From assembly GCA_019454045.1 (NCBI GenBank), contig SKCR01035581.1:146685-210684 (forward strand): 64,000 nucleotides of DNA. Direction: 5' to 3'. The position numbers and the translations under genes were made by a program. Every line of letters starts with the position of its first letter. Positions within the stretch are counted from its first letter, which is position 1. Source of the stretch: Zanthoxylum bungeanum (lineage: Eukaryota > Streptophyta > Magnoliopsida > Sapindales > Rutaceae). Of the stretch, positions 22,089 to 32,163 are shown piece by piece. Below the pieces are notes generated by a model. That model was not told the origin of the DNA and did not search any database. It saw only the letters and a list, made by a program, of their open reading frames with translations.

Positions 22089-22300
22089 AAAAGAAGAAGC
22101 GTAAGAACAAGGGCAAGGCCAAGATGCCGATGGCTTCTGGGAAGCCGAGGAACAAGTCACAAGACATATGCCTTAACTGCGGCAAAAGAGGTCACTGGAA
22201 GCGTGACTGCCGCATGAACAAGGCGATCAGAAGGGAGATCAAGGCGGGCAAGGCACCGACCTCTGGTATGTTTGTTATTGAAATAAACATGGCTACTTCT
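22085..22300 (+). pseudogene. C2 nucleocapsid, zinc knuckle
   Basis: A lysine-rich stretch (KKKKRKNKGKAK) followed by one CCHC zinc knuckle, CLNCGKRGHWKRDC (22169-22210), the RNA-binding end of copia gag. It is in a different frame from the capsid part (22085, shifted) and from the protease that follows. The remaining codons in this frame after about 22300 are out of register with the family. Confidence 0.9.
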
Positions 22301-22311
22301 AGTTTAAAAAT

Positions 22312-23127
22312 TGGATTTTTGATTCTGGTTGTGGTTCTCATATATGTACTGATGTGCAGGATCTGCAGAACAGCAGGACTCTGGCTTCAGGGGAGATTGA
22401 TCTACGAGTTGGAAACGGAACTCCTGTTGCTGTTTTGGCCGTGGGCACTTTTGTATTAGAACTGCCCTCGGGGCATGTACTTAAACTAAATGACTGTTAT
22501 TATGTACCTAGTTTGACTAGGAATATTATATCTGTATCTTTGTTAACCCGAAATGGGTACACTTTTGTATTTAGAAACACTGGGTGTTATTTATATAAAA
22601 ATGATGCAGAAATATGCACTGCAGTTGCAAATAATGGTCTTTATATTTTGAATATAAATGAATCTCCTACATATAAATTAAAAAACAAAAGGTTTAAAAA
22701 GAGTGATCCAAATGATGAAACTTATATGTGGCATTGTCGTCTGGGACACATTAACAAGACTCGCATATCCACACTTTCGAAGAGTGGGTACTTGGACGGA
22801 TTTGATCCAAATTCATATGACGTCTGCGAATCTTGCTTATTAGGCAAAATGCCTAAATCACCTTTTAGCGGTAAAGGTGAACGTGCCACTGAACTGTTAG
22901 CCCTCGTTCATAGTGACGTTTGTGGGCCCATGTCTAGCCAGGCTAGAGGTGGATATCGATACTTCGTAACCTTTACCGATGATGCATCACGTTACGGTTA
23001 TGTGTATCTAATGACGCACAAGTCGGAAACTTTTGAGAAATTCAAAGAGTTTCGACACGAAGTTGAAAACACACAAAGAGCAAGAGTATTAAGACATTAC
23101 GGTCGGACCGTGGTGGCGAATACTTAA
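22312..23127 (+). pseudogene. C2 protease and integrase N-terminal half
   Basis: The frame starts with WIFDSGCGSH; DSG at 22321-22329 is the aspartic protease catalytic motif that cuts Gag-Pol. LSVSLL-like IISVSLLTRNGY follows. Then comes the integrase zinc domain, MWHCRLGHINKTR with HX4H and CESC with CX2C. The catalytic core has its first aspartate in LVHSDVCGPM, then YRYFVTFTDDASRYGYVYL. The frame goes wrong near 23070 (after HEVENTQ) and stops at 23127. The second aspartate motif, LRSDRGGEY, lies in another frame at about 23092-23118. Confidence 0.9.
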
Positions 23128-24300
23128 GTAATGAGTTTCAAGATTACCTGAAAGAATATGGTATTCTTTCACAGTGGACTCCTCCTGGAACACCACAATT
23201 AAATGGTGTGTCCGAACGGAGAAACCGTACCTTGTTGGACATGGTAAGGTCGTCGATGATGAGTCGCACTGAGCTGCCAATTTCCTTCTGGGGATATGCA
23301 TTAAACAGTGCAGTTCTTATTTTGAATAAGGTTCCGTCAAAGTCTGTTGAACAGACACCATATGAGATATGGACAGGTAAGAAACCGGGTTTCTCATTCC
23401 TGAAGATTTGGGGTTGCTGGGCATACGTTAAACGTTTGGAAGGTACCAAACTTGAACCCAAATCAGATAAATGCCTATTCGTTGGATATCCTAGGGAAAC
23501 CAAAGGATATTACTTCTATCACCCACAAGAGAACAAAGTATTTGTTGCTCTACATGCGGTTTTCCTTGAGAAGGAATTCCTAAATGCAGTGTTTAGTGGG
23601 AAGAAAGTAGAACTCGATGAAAGTCGTAGTGATACTGTTCTTGGCAATGAATTATCAACGGAACATGAACAGTCCATCTGGGATGAGACTGAACCACAAT
23701 CTTCAAATACACAAGGACCGCGTAGGTCGGAGAGAGTCAGGGTAATACCTGAGAGGTATGGATTCCTGATCTCACCTCATGTAGATATTAATCTTATTGA
23801 GGATAATGAACCGGCTACGTATGAGGAAGCGATACAAGGTATCGAATCCGCTTTATGGCAAGAAGCCATGAAGGCCGAAATGGATTCCATGTATACCAAC
23901 CAAGTTTGGGGACTGGTTGATGCACCAGAAGGCGTAAAGCCTATTGGATGCAAATGGGTCTTCAAGAAGAAGACTGACATGGATGGCAACGTACAAACGT
24001 ACAAAGCTAGGCTTGTAGCGAAGGGATATCGTCAACGACTTGGAGTTGATTATGACGAAACCTTCTCACCCGTTGCCATGATTAAATCCATTCGGATAAT
24101 GCTTGCAATAGCTGCATATTACGATTATGAAATATGGCAGATGGACGTTAAAACCGCTTTCCTTAACGGAAACCTTTCGGAGGATGTTTATATGCAACAG
24201 CCTGACGGTTTTATCGCACCTAGACTTGCAAACAAGGTTTGTAAGTTAAATCGGTCCATTTATGGACTGAAGCAAGCATCGCGTCGTCGTGGAACCAGCG
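23128..24300 (+). pseudogene. C2 integrase C-terminal half and RT N-terminal half
   Basis: The frame open from about 23128 carries GVSERRNRTLLDMVRS with the catalytic glutamate, FWGYALNSAVLILNKVP, and KIWGCWAYVKRL, the normal end of the copia integrase core. After a variable linker comes the RT: VKPIGCKWVFKKKTD, KARLVAKGYRQ, YDETFSPVAMIKSIR, and QMDVKTAFLNGNL with the first catalytic aspartate. It breaks by frameshift just after LKQASR at about 24285. The stop at 24317 is out of frame for the family. Confidence 0.92.
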
Positions 24301-25125
24301 TTTTGATGAGATCATAAAAGAATATGATTTCATTCAAAACGAAGATGATCCTTGTGTATATAAGAAGGTTAGTGGGAGTGCACTGACTTTTATTGTCCTT
24401 TATGTCGACGATGTATTGCTTATCGGCAATGACATTCCCATGTTAACGTCGGTGAAAGCTTGGCTTTCATTGAAATTCTCCATGAAAGATCTGGGAGGGG
24501 CAGCTTTTATTCTAGGAATAAAGATCTACCGGGATAGATCTAGAAAGCTACTTGGACTCTCCCAGAGTACATATATTGATAAAGTGTTGAAGAGATTCAA
24601 CATGGATCAGTCCAAGAGGGGACTGTTACCAATATCACATGGCGTCTATCTATCTAGGGACATGTGTCCTAAAACACAAGATGAGAGAGACAACATGAGT
24701 CGGACTCCGTCGCCTCGGCAGTCGGGTCGATCGATCATGTATGCCATGATATGTACACGACCTGATGTGTCCCATGCTTTGAGCATGTGCAGTCGATATC
24801 AGGCCGATCCAGGTAAAGATCACTGGATGGCGGTTAAGAGTATCCTTAAGTATCTTAACAGAACTAAGGATGCTTTCTTAATCTATGGAGATGGAGAACT
24901 TGAGGTATCTGGGTATACCGATGCAAGTTTCCAAACCGACAGAGACGACTTTAAGTCGCAATCTGGGTACATATTTTGTTTGAATAACGGAGCAGTGAGC
25001 TGGAAATCTTCCAAGCAAGATACTGTTGCCGATTCAACAACTGAAGCAGAGTACATTGCAGCAGCTGAAGCAGCAAAAGAGGCAGTTTGGATCCGTAAAT
25101 TCCTATTGGATTAGGAGAGTTAGGT
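24301..25125 (+). pseudogene. C2 RT C-terminal half and RNase H
   Basis: In the shifted frame RT goes on with FDEIIKEYDF and YVDDVLLIGN; YVDD (24401-24412) is the polymerase active site. KFSMKDLGGAAFILGIKIYR and LGLSQSTYIDKVLKRFNM follow. RNase H begins with SGYTDASFQTD and includes QSGYIFCLNNGAVSWKS, SSKQDTVADSTTEAEYIA and AVWIRKFL. RNase H removes the RNA strand after copying. A frameshift near 25110 ends the frame one short step before the last motif block. Confidence 0.92.
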
Positions 25126-25397
25126 TAGTTCCGTTAGCAGCTGAGCCCGTTCCATTGTATTGTGACAATAGCGGGGCTATAGCACAGGCTAAGGAACCAA
25201 GGTCTCATCAACGATCCAAACATGTTCTTCGACGATTCCATCTGATTCGAGAGATCATACATCGTGGCGATGTGAAGATCGAAAAGATCGCATCAGAGGA
25301 TAATATTGCAGATCCGCTGACGAAGGCTATTCCTCGGGAAAAGTTTGAGCGACATGTACATAGTTCAGGTATTAGATGCTTGAGTGACTGGCTATAG
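25126..25397 (+). pseudogene. C2 RNase H, C-terminal end
   Basis: The frame carries LYCDNSGAIAQAKEP, HQRSKHVLRRFHLIREII, and SEDNIADPLTKAIPREKF, then ends LSDWL-stop. This is the usual end of copia RNase H and of the polyprotein. It lies directly before the polypurine tract at 25401-25410. Confidence 0.92.
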
Positions 25398-25400
25398 GCC

Positions 25401-25410
25401 AAGTGGGAGA
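25401..25410 (+). other. Polypurine tract of C2
   Basis: AAGTGGGAGA, one base before the right LTR (25412), is the plus-strand primer. Confidence 0.9.
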
Positions 25411-25411
25411 T

Positions 25412-27374
25412 TGTTAGACAGTAATGACCCATAGCGTCACTATTTTGTAAATGATATTGTATTATTGTACAAAATTAACTATGTAGTAATGAAATTGCCT
25501 TTTACCGTTTTGTAATTTATTTACTTTGATATATAAATGGTAAAAGTCCCTATGATTAATTCCGGATTGAGATGATATGAGACAGTATCAATCCATAAAG
25601 GTTTAATCATTAAATATCCCTAGTCGTAGTATTATCGAGATTGGACATCGATAATGCGGAATAGACTAGTACTGCACTTGTGCGTGTTGTGAGGGCACAA
25701 CATATAGTTCTCATATATTTGAGTATTGGATACTATGCAAGTGCGGTGCGGTAGGAGGTTGTGTTTTACCGATGGTACGGAAAACAGCTTCGCTCTGGAT
25801 AGACCCCGCGGAATCCCATTGGTAGTATGTCTGCGTGTCTATGGGAGTCCGCTTCAGGGTAGGTGCATATGGTCTTAACCTGAGACTTGCATCGCTAGTA
25901 CTTGCGACAATCGGTAGACTTTAGTTTTGGTCGTCCAGGGCTTTAACAGGTTCTGTGTACACCTCTTCTAGGTTTATCGGGAATCGTAGTGTATTGGGTG
26001 TGATGTCAAGACGGAAGTATCACTTCAGACATATGGAGATGATGATCGCGCAGGATACAGAACTAGTACTCTATAATGGTTGCAACCTCGAGGGATAATA
26101 TGACAAGGTCAGGATTATCCGATTCAAAGAGACTAGTTGCTTGATGTCCGATATATGTATCGTACGGGGCAGACACATCTCCAGCCCCAGGCCTTACATG
26201 TGATCATCCGATACTGGATCAGTATACACTATACTACGGTATACTACGCCTGTTATAGATTATATTCCAATAAGAATATTTCTGGAGAATTGGGTAGGCA
26301 TGGCGTTTTGCTAGAGGCTAACCTTGTCTTGTAAATCGGTAAAAACGTAGTACTTGGTACGTACGTGTTCGGATAATCTGACGGCCGTATTTACTGCCAA
26401 CATATCCAGAGATCTCTTGGGTCGCTTCCCGAAGATTCACCAATGACGTATGATTCAAACTCGATTAATCTTGGATTAATTACGAGGAGAGACTTTATCT
26501 TGGATAAAGTACTATACATAGAGAGAGAACGATTAATTTGGAATTAATCGTAAAATTATTATATTGATATAATAATCGAAATTCGATTTCGACGCGAAAT
26601 TAAAATTAGATTTTAATTCGGGCAAACGAGTTAATTTAGAATTAATTCGTTAGCGACGTAAATAATAATTTCGCTAGGCGCAATTATTTATTTAATTCGA
26701 TTTAATTAACGTCGCGACGAAAGTTCGGTATTTCGGAAATATCGAACCCGAACGCGTGAGTACGCGTGGGCCCACTTTCATTTGGGTTGTGTGGGGCCCA
26801 TATGACACATGTCATTTATATGCATTATTTAATTGTTAATACATTGCATGGTGATAGTGTACAATACACTCAATGGTTTTGCATGGAGTTTGAGTGTTTG
26901 ACACTCTAAGCCATTGCATGATTTGTGTCATAAGTTTATTATTAATTTAATAAATATTATGGCATAAATATAAATTGATTTTTGTAACAAAAATCATAAC
27001 ACTCTCTCCTATTCTCTCATGACCGAAACTGTGAGCTCTCACAGCCCTCTCCACTTTTCTGTTTTTGTTGCAAAAACTTGAAGAATTTGTGTTGTTTGGA
27101 ACATAAAATCACACACAAGGCTAGCACCATCAAGGGATCATACAAAGGTGTTATGGGAAACTAATCTTAGAGCTTGGAAGGATCAAAAATTTTTTGGAGC
27201 TTCTCTTTTCTGTTTGGCCGAAACCCTCACTACACAAAGGAGAAAATTTTTGTTTCATCAACGCATCCGCATTCCGATCTTTGTGAGTATGATTCCGCCA
27301 TACTTCAATATTGTTCATTTTTATATGTTTTTGTTGCTCTTTTGATCTTGGGACATGGATTAGAATTTCCAACA
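25412..27374 (+). repeat. Right LTR of C2
   Basis: Starts TGTTAGACAG and ends TTTCCAACA, 1963 bases. Indels against the left copy are seen, for example, at about 25701, 25733-25750, 26087, 26260, 26470 and 26485. The hairpin block lies at about 26462-26720. Confidence 0.94.
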
Positions 27375-28017
27375 TTTTCGTCATCTTAACTAGTTTTCTT
27401 TCTGGTTTTGTTGGCCGCGTCCACGCCCCATTAGCATGTGGCCTGTAAGGTGATGATTTGTGATTCCATATCCCATACTTCTGCAACATCGCCTTTATTT
27501 CTCCCTGAAATTGGAATCCATTGTCCGTCACTATGTGGTGTGGAATTCCATATCGACATACTATATTACGGGATATGAACTTGGCCATCTGTTTCATCAT
27601 AAAATTATGGAATGACTCGGCTTCCAGCCATTTCAAAAAATAATCTACCGCCACTACTATGAAGCGGTGTCCATTTGATGCATGTAGCCTGATTTCTCCA
27701 ATCATGTCAATACCTCATGATGAGAAAGGCCATGGTTCTGAAAGTTTGTGTAATTTCGTAAGCAATAGATGGTTCAAGTTGATGTGTGCCTGGCAATAAG
27801 GACAGTGCTTCACCAGTTTTGCGCAGTCAGATTCCATGGTCAACCAGTAAAATCCATGTCTCACTATCTTGCGAGACAAATTCAATCCATTCATGTGCGG
27901 TCCACATACTCCAGCGTGCACCTCTTCCATCACCTTCTGATCCTCTTATTTTCTTAAACATTTCAGCTGGACGCCGTTGGCTTGTCTCTTGTACAGCTCT
28001 CCCCTCAAACTCACATA
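27375..28017 (-). pseudogene. G1 integrase, zinc domain and catalytic core
   Basis: Read downward from 28017. The zinc domain gives EVHAGVCGPHMNG, GFYWLTMESDCAKLV and HCPYCQAH, with the terminal CX2C pair. The core gives VAVDYFLKWLEAESF with the first aspartate, then IPHHIVTDNGFQFQGE with the second, and SSPYRPHANGA just before the third acidic residue. A stop lies between the two blocks near 27712, and a one-base deletion after HANGA shifts the frame (near 27417). The C2 duplication TTTTC follows at 27375-27379, and the rest of integrase is at 17259. Confidence 0.9.
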
Positions 28018-28621
28018 CTAGGAAGCCAATTTCTGAATGGATATTCTGTCTTTCTTGCCGGATCCTTCTGGGAATTCCCCACGTTCTAGATACTGTAGAA
28101 TTTCGTAGTAACACGGCTTCCCATCGTCGACTTCTACATCGAAGATTATCCCTATCTCATAATTGGGTCTGCTAGCTGTTGTTAGCACAAGGGGTCTCAT
28201 TACCAGTTTTTCTGAGTTTTCCCAAGTTGCAGCTAGGGTGGCTAGTGCGTCCGCCATTTTATTCTCTTCTCGTGGCATGTGCTGGAATTTACATTCGGGG
28301 ATAGCCCATGCCAACTTCATGAGATGGAGTAGGTAGGGTCTCAACTGGTCTTCCTTCAATTCCCATTCCCCTCGCATCTGTCCAACTACCAACATCGAGT
28401 CTCCATAAATTTCTACGTCCCTAGCTCCTAGGGCTATTAGTGCTTTCAGTCCAAAGGCACATGCTTCATATTCGTCCATGTTGTTGGTTACTCCGAACTT
28501 CAACCTTTTGGCCATAGGTAGGGTTTCTCCTTTGGGGGTTACTATCACAATTCCTATTCCAGCTCCTTTGTAATTCACCGCCCCATCGAAATACATTTTC
28601 CACCCCTAGACCGTTATAGCC
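28018..28621 (-). pseudogene. G1 second RNase H
   Basis: The frame reads MYFDGAVNYKGAGIGIVIV, TNNMDEYEACAFGLKAL, VEIYGDSMLVVGQM and ENKMADALATLA. D in FDG, E in EYEA, D in GDS and D in MADAL are the RNase H catalytic residues, all kept. The domain comes after the ordinary gypsy RNase H (28640-29134), so the element has two. An added RNase H of this kind between RT/RNase H and integrase is characteristic of the Tat lineage. The frame is open for 192 codons; the linker to integrase follows, and a stop after QKLAS lies at 28018. Confidence 0.9.
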
Positions 28622-29134
28622 TGAACCTCCTTATCCGGGAATTCGAACTTATACTGATCTCCTTCTATAGGTTGTAAAGCCAAGAATTCCGCAATGGCTC
28701 GTCCTTTGATTACCTTAAAGGTGAGGTATTCTATATCAAAACTCCGTCAGCAACACCAACCATCTGCCCAACTTCCCTACCAGTGAGTGTACTGACTACA
28801 AATACTTTAGGGGATTCTCATTTGCTACCACTTGTATCTTAAAGGATTGGAAGTAATGACGAAACTGTCAGGAAGCCCATATCAATGTCAAACAGATCTT
28901 TTCCACCTCTTGATAGCGGGCTTCATACGGAAGTATCTTCTTACTGAGGTAGTAGACTGCATGTTCCACCCCTATCCCATCTGCATGTACCATCATCGCC
29001 CTCAGCGCTTCAAGTTCTATGGCCAAATACAACACCAAGGGTTTGCCCGGCCTTAGAGGTTTCAGGAAGGGCGGTTTAACTAAGTATTCTTTGATTTTGT
29101 CAAAAGTTTCTTGACATTGCCTATTCCACTCCAC
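28622..29134 (-). pseudogene. G1 first (gypsy) RNase H
   Basis: The frame at 29134-28868 has WNRQCQETFDKIKEYLVKPP, GKPLVLYLAIELEALRAMMV, EHAVYYLSKKILPYEARYQE and VEKICLTLIWAS, then stops. It is the RT-connection and RNase H of a gypsy element. The first catalytic residue region (LYLA where LYLS is usual) is present. Downstream of the stop, to 28622, the sequence is homologous but broken. Confidence 0.82.
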
Positions 29135-30068
29135 AAGCTAGTCCTTCCTCAATAGCTTGAAGATGGGCTCACATACTACTGTTAGCTTGGCAATGAATCT
29201 GCTGATATACTAAAATTTCCTAAGAAAAGCTCTAACTTCCTTTTCTGTCTTCGGTGCAGGAATATCAGTAAGTACCTTGATCTTTTCAGGGTCCACTTCT
29301 ATCCCTCTTATTCCTACCGTATGCCCCAACAACTTTCTGGATGTTACCCCAAACACACACTTCTTGGGATTGAGTCGGAGGTTGTACTTATAGACCATTT
29401 GAAGGAATTTCTCCAGTGTTTCTATTTGTCCGGCCCTATCTCTGATTTAACCATCATGTTATCAACGTATACCTCAATCTCCTTATGCATCAAGTCGTGG
29501 AATAATATAGTGGCCATTCATTGATAAGTGGCTCCCGCATTCTTAAGTCCAAATGGCATCACCTTGTAACAATATGTATCCCACTCAGTGACGAAGGCAG
29601 TCTTATGCTTGTCTTCTTCGGCCATGAATACCTGATTATATCCTGAGAATCCATCCGTGAATGAGTACATAGCAGATAAAGTCGCGCTATCAACTAACAT
29701 ATTTATATGGGGTAGGGGAAAATCATCATTTGGGCAAGCTTTGTTGAGGTCCTTATAATCCACGCACATTCTGACCTTTCCATACTTCTTCGGTACCGGA
29801 ACAATATTGGCTAACCACTCGGGGTACTTCACCACCTCTAAGAACCCCATATCTATCTGCTTATTGACTTCTTCCCTAACCCTTTAGGCCCATTCTGGCC
29901 TCATTCTTCGGAGCTTCTGTTTTACTGGCCTCATGTTCGGATAAGTTGGTATCATGGGCTGGGAAATACCCATGTCCACTTCTGGCATGTCTTCATAGGA
30001 CCAGGCGAATACTTTTACATATTTTATTAATATTCTCTCTAATTCTTTCCGCTCATCAGAGGTAACCT
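29135..30068 (-). pseudogene. G1 reverse transcriptase, YVDN at active site
   Basis: Read from 30068 down. KLRRMRPEWA and a stop near 29885 are followed by VKYPEWLANIVPVPKK, KVRMCVDYKDLNKACPNDDF, SFTDGFSGYNQV and YCYKVMPFGLKNAGATYQ, the fingers and palm. After a stop at about 29518 comes MHKEIEVYVDNMMVKS. The active site reads YVDN (AAC at 29458-29460) where YVDD is needed for catalysis. NLRLNPKKCVFGV and KLLGHTVGIRGIEVDPEKIK follow to 29210. At 30069 copia C3 interrupts; the upstream part is at 38268. Confidence 0.9.
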
Positions 30069-32163
30069 TGTTGAGTTTCAATCAAGTCCCAAGATCATAA
30101 ATCATGCATAAAAACGAGTTGAATACACATCAAAGGAGGTGCGGAATTCATACTCACATTGATGGGTTTTGATGAAATGAAGAATACAAGCCTTCAAGCT
30201 CCCTCCATCAGCTCGCCCAAGGCTTCTCCTTGCTGTGGACTGCTCGGTTTTGGTGGTGGTGGTCTCCTCCATGTTCGGCCATTGAACACTCCATTGAAGC
30301 TCCAAGCTTCAAGCTTTCCAAGCTCACAAATTCGTTTCCCTATCACCATAATATAACCCATGTGTGTGCTAGCACTCTTGTTTTGCAACAAAACACTCTC
30401 ACTTGCTTCTCTTTCAATTCGGCAGTGACCAAAATGAAGAAGAAGATGAAATGGCTCTAAGCCGTGAATGAGAGGGAGAAGAAAAGAGGGAAAACGTGAA
30501 TGGAGAGAGAGAGAAAAGGTAAATGGTTTTACATATATATTTATTTTATTATCCAAAATAAAATCAAATACAAAAAGCATTTACATTTACCAAGTACAAA
30601 AGTCAAAAAGCAAAAAGCCTATTAATGCTTTTCCAACAACCATTTACTATTCACATCAAGTCACTTTAATAAAGTGACATGTCATGTCACATCACTCAAA
30701 ATGACAAGTGATTTGATGATTGATGCGACTAGCGATATGACGCACGATTTGACTTGCGTGCCGCACTCGAATTCGAAATGCGAATGCGCTCGCAAATAAT
30801 CCCGGGCTCGGGTTCGCTAATTCCAAATTAACGAATTTTCCGTTGCGTCGTAATTAAATGATTACGCCTAGCGAAATCACTATTTACGTCGCTAACGAAT
30901 TAATTCTAAATTAATTCGTTCGCCCGAATTAAAATCTAATTTTAATTCCGCGTCGAAATCCAATTTCTTATAATATATCGAATATATTATTTTATCGATT
31001 AATTCCAAATTAATCGTTCTCTCTCTTTAATTAATATTTTATCCCAGATAAAATATCTCCGCAATTAATCCCAGATTAATTCTCTCTCTCTTCTAATTAA
31101 TCCTAGATTAATTAAAGTGCGAGTTATACATCATCGGTGAATCTTCAGGAAGCGACCCATGAGATCTCCGGATATGTTGGCAGTAAATACGGTCGTCGGA
31201 TTATCCGAACACGTAAGCACCTCGTACTACGTTTATACCGATTTACAAGACAAGGTTGGCTTCTAGCAAAGCGCCATGCCTACCCAATTCTCCAGAAATT
31301 TTTACAGGAATATATAGATCTGTATCAAGCGTAGTATACCGTAGTATTGTGTATATCGGCCCAGTATCGGATAGTCACGTGCTAGGCCTGGGGCTGGATT
31401 GTGTCTGCCCCGTACGAAGCACATGTCGGATGTCTGGTAACTAGTCTCTATAATCGGATATACATGACCTTGTCATAATAGCCCGATGGCCGCGCAGCAC
31501 TTAAGAGCACTAATACCGTATCCTGCGTGACATCATCTCCAATATGACTGAAGTGATACTTCCGTCTTGACATCACACCCAATACACTACGACTCTCTGA
31601 TAAACCCAGAAGTGGAGTACGCGCAGAACCGGTTAAAGCCCTGCACCACCAAGACCAAAGTCTATCGATTATCGTAAGTATTAGCGATGTAAGTCTCAGG
31701 TTAAGACCATACACACCTACCCTGATTTCGGCCTCCCATAGACACATTTCATAATACCAATGGGATTCCGAGGGGTCTATCCAGAGCGAAGCTGTTCCCG
31801 TACCATCGGTGAAACACGACCTCCTATCGCACTTGCATAAGTATCCAATACTTATATATATGAGAACTATGCCTTTGTGCCCTCACAACGTACACAAGTG
31901 CAATACTAGCCTATTCCGCATTATCGATGTCCAGTCTCGATAATACTCCGGCTAGGGATATTTAATGATTAATCCTTCGTGGACTGATACTGTCTCATAT
32001 CATCTCAATCCAGGAACTAATCATATGGACCTCTCTTCATTTATACATCTATGGTGATCTAATCACAAATGATGAGAGTGCAATTTCCTTGTCACATAGT
32101 TAATTTGTACAACAACACCGTGATCTGTACAAATAGTGACGCTATGGGTCATATTATCCAACA
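30069..32163 (-). repeat. 3' LTR of C3
   Basis: On the plus strand it begins TGTTGAGTTTCAATCAAGTCC and ends ATTATCCAACA, 2095 bases. It is an inverted relative of LTR A. Solo LTR F (55650-57773) has the same unusual end (AATCAAGTCC), so F and C3 form one subfamily. Open frames at 30159-30580 are shadows inside the LTR. The hairpin block is at about 30830-31115; its fifth hairpin reads ATAATATAT, loop CGA, ATATATTAT. Confidence 0.9.

Larger units (their letters stand above)
17260..27374 (+). mobile_element. Copia element C2, complete, TSD TTTTC
   Basis: A full-length Ty1/copia element of 10.1 kb, plus orientation. Both LTRs, a primer site, a leader, gag, zinc knuckle, protease, integrase, RT, RNase H and a polypurine tract are present in order. 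It is flanked by TTTTC at 17255-17259 and 27375-27379 and lies in the integrase gene of G1. Its gag-pol is the best preserved in the window. The single-ORF design is broken by at least five frameshifts. The two LTRs (1957 and 1963 bases) are nearly identical, so it inserted recently. Confidence 0.95.

Noticed and set aside
30159..30580. Open frames repeated almost exactly at 36259-36527
   Set aside because: Identical copies arise because both are LTRs of C3. The frames overlap on both strands and have no recognisable domain.
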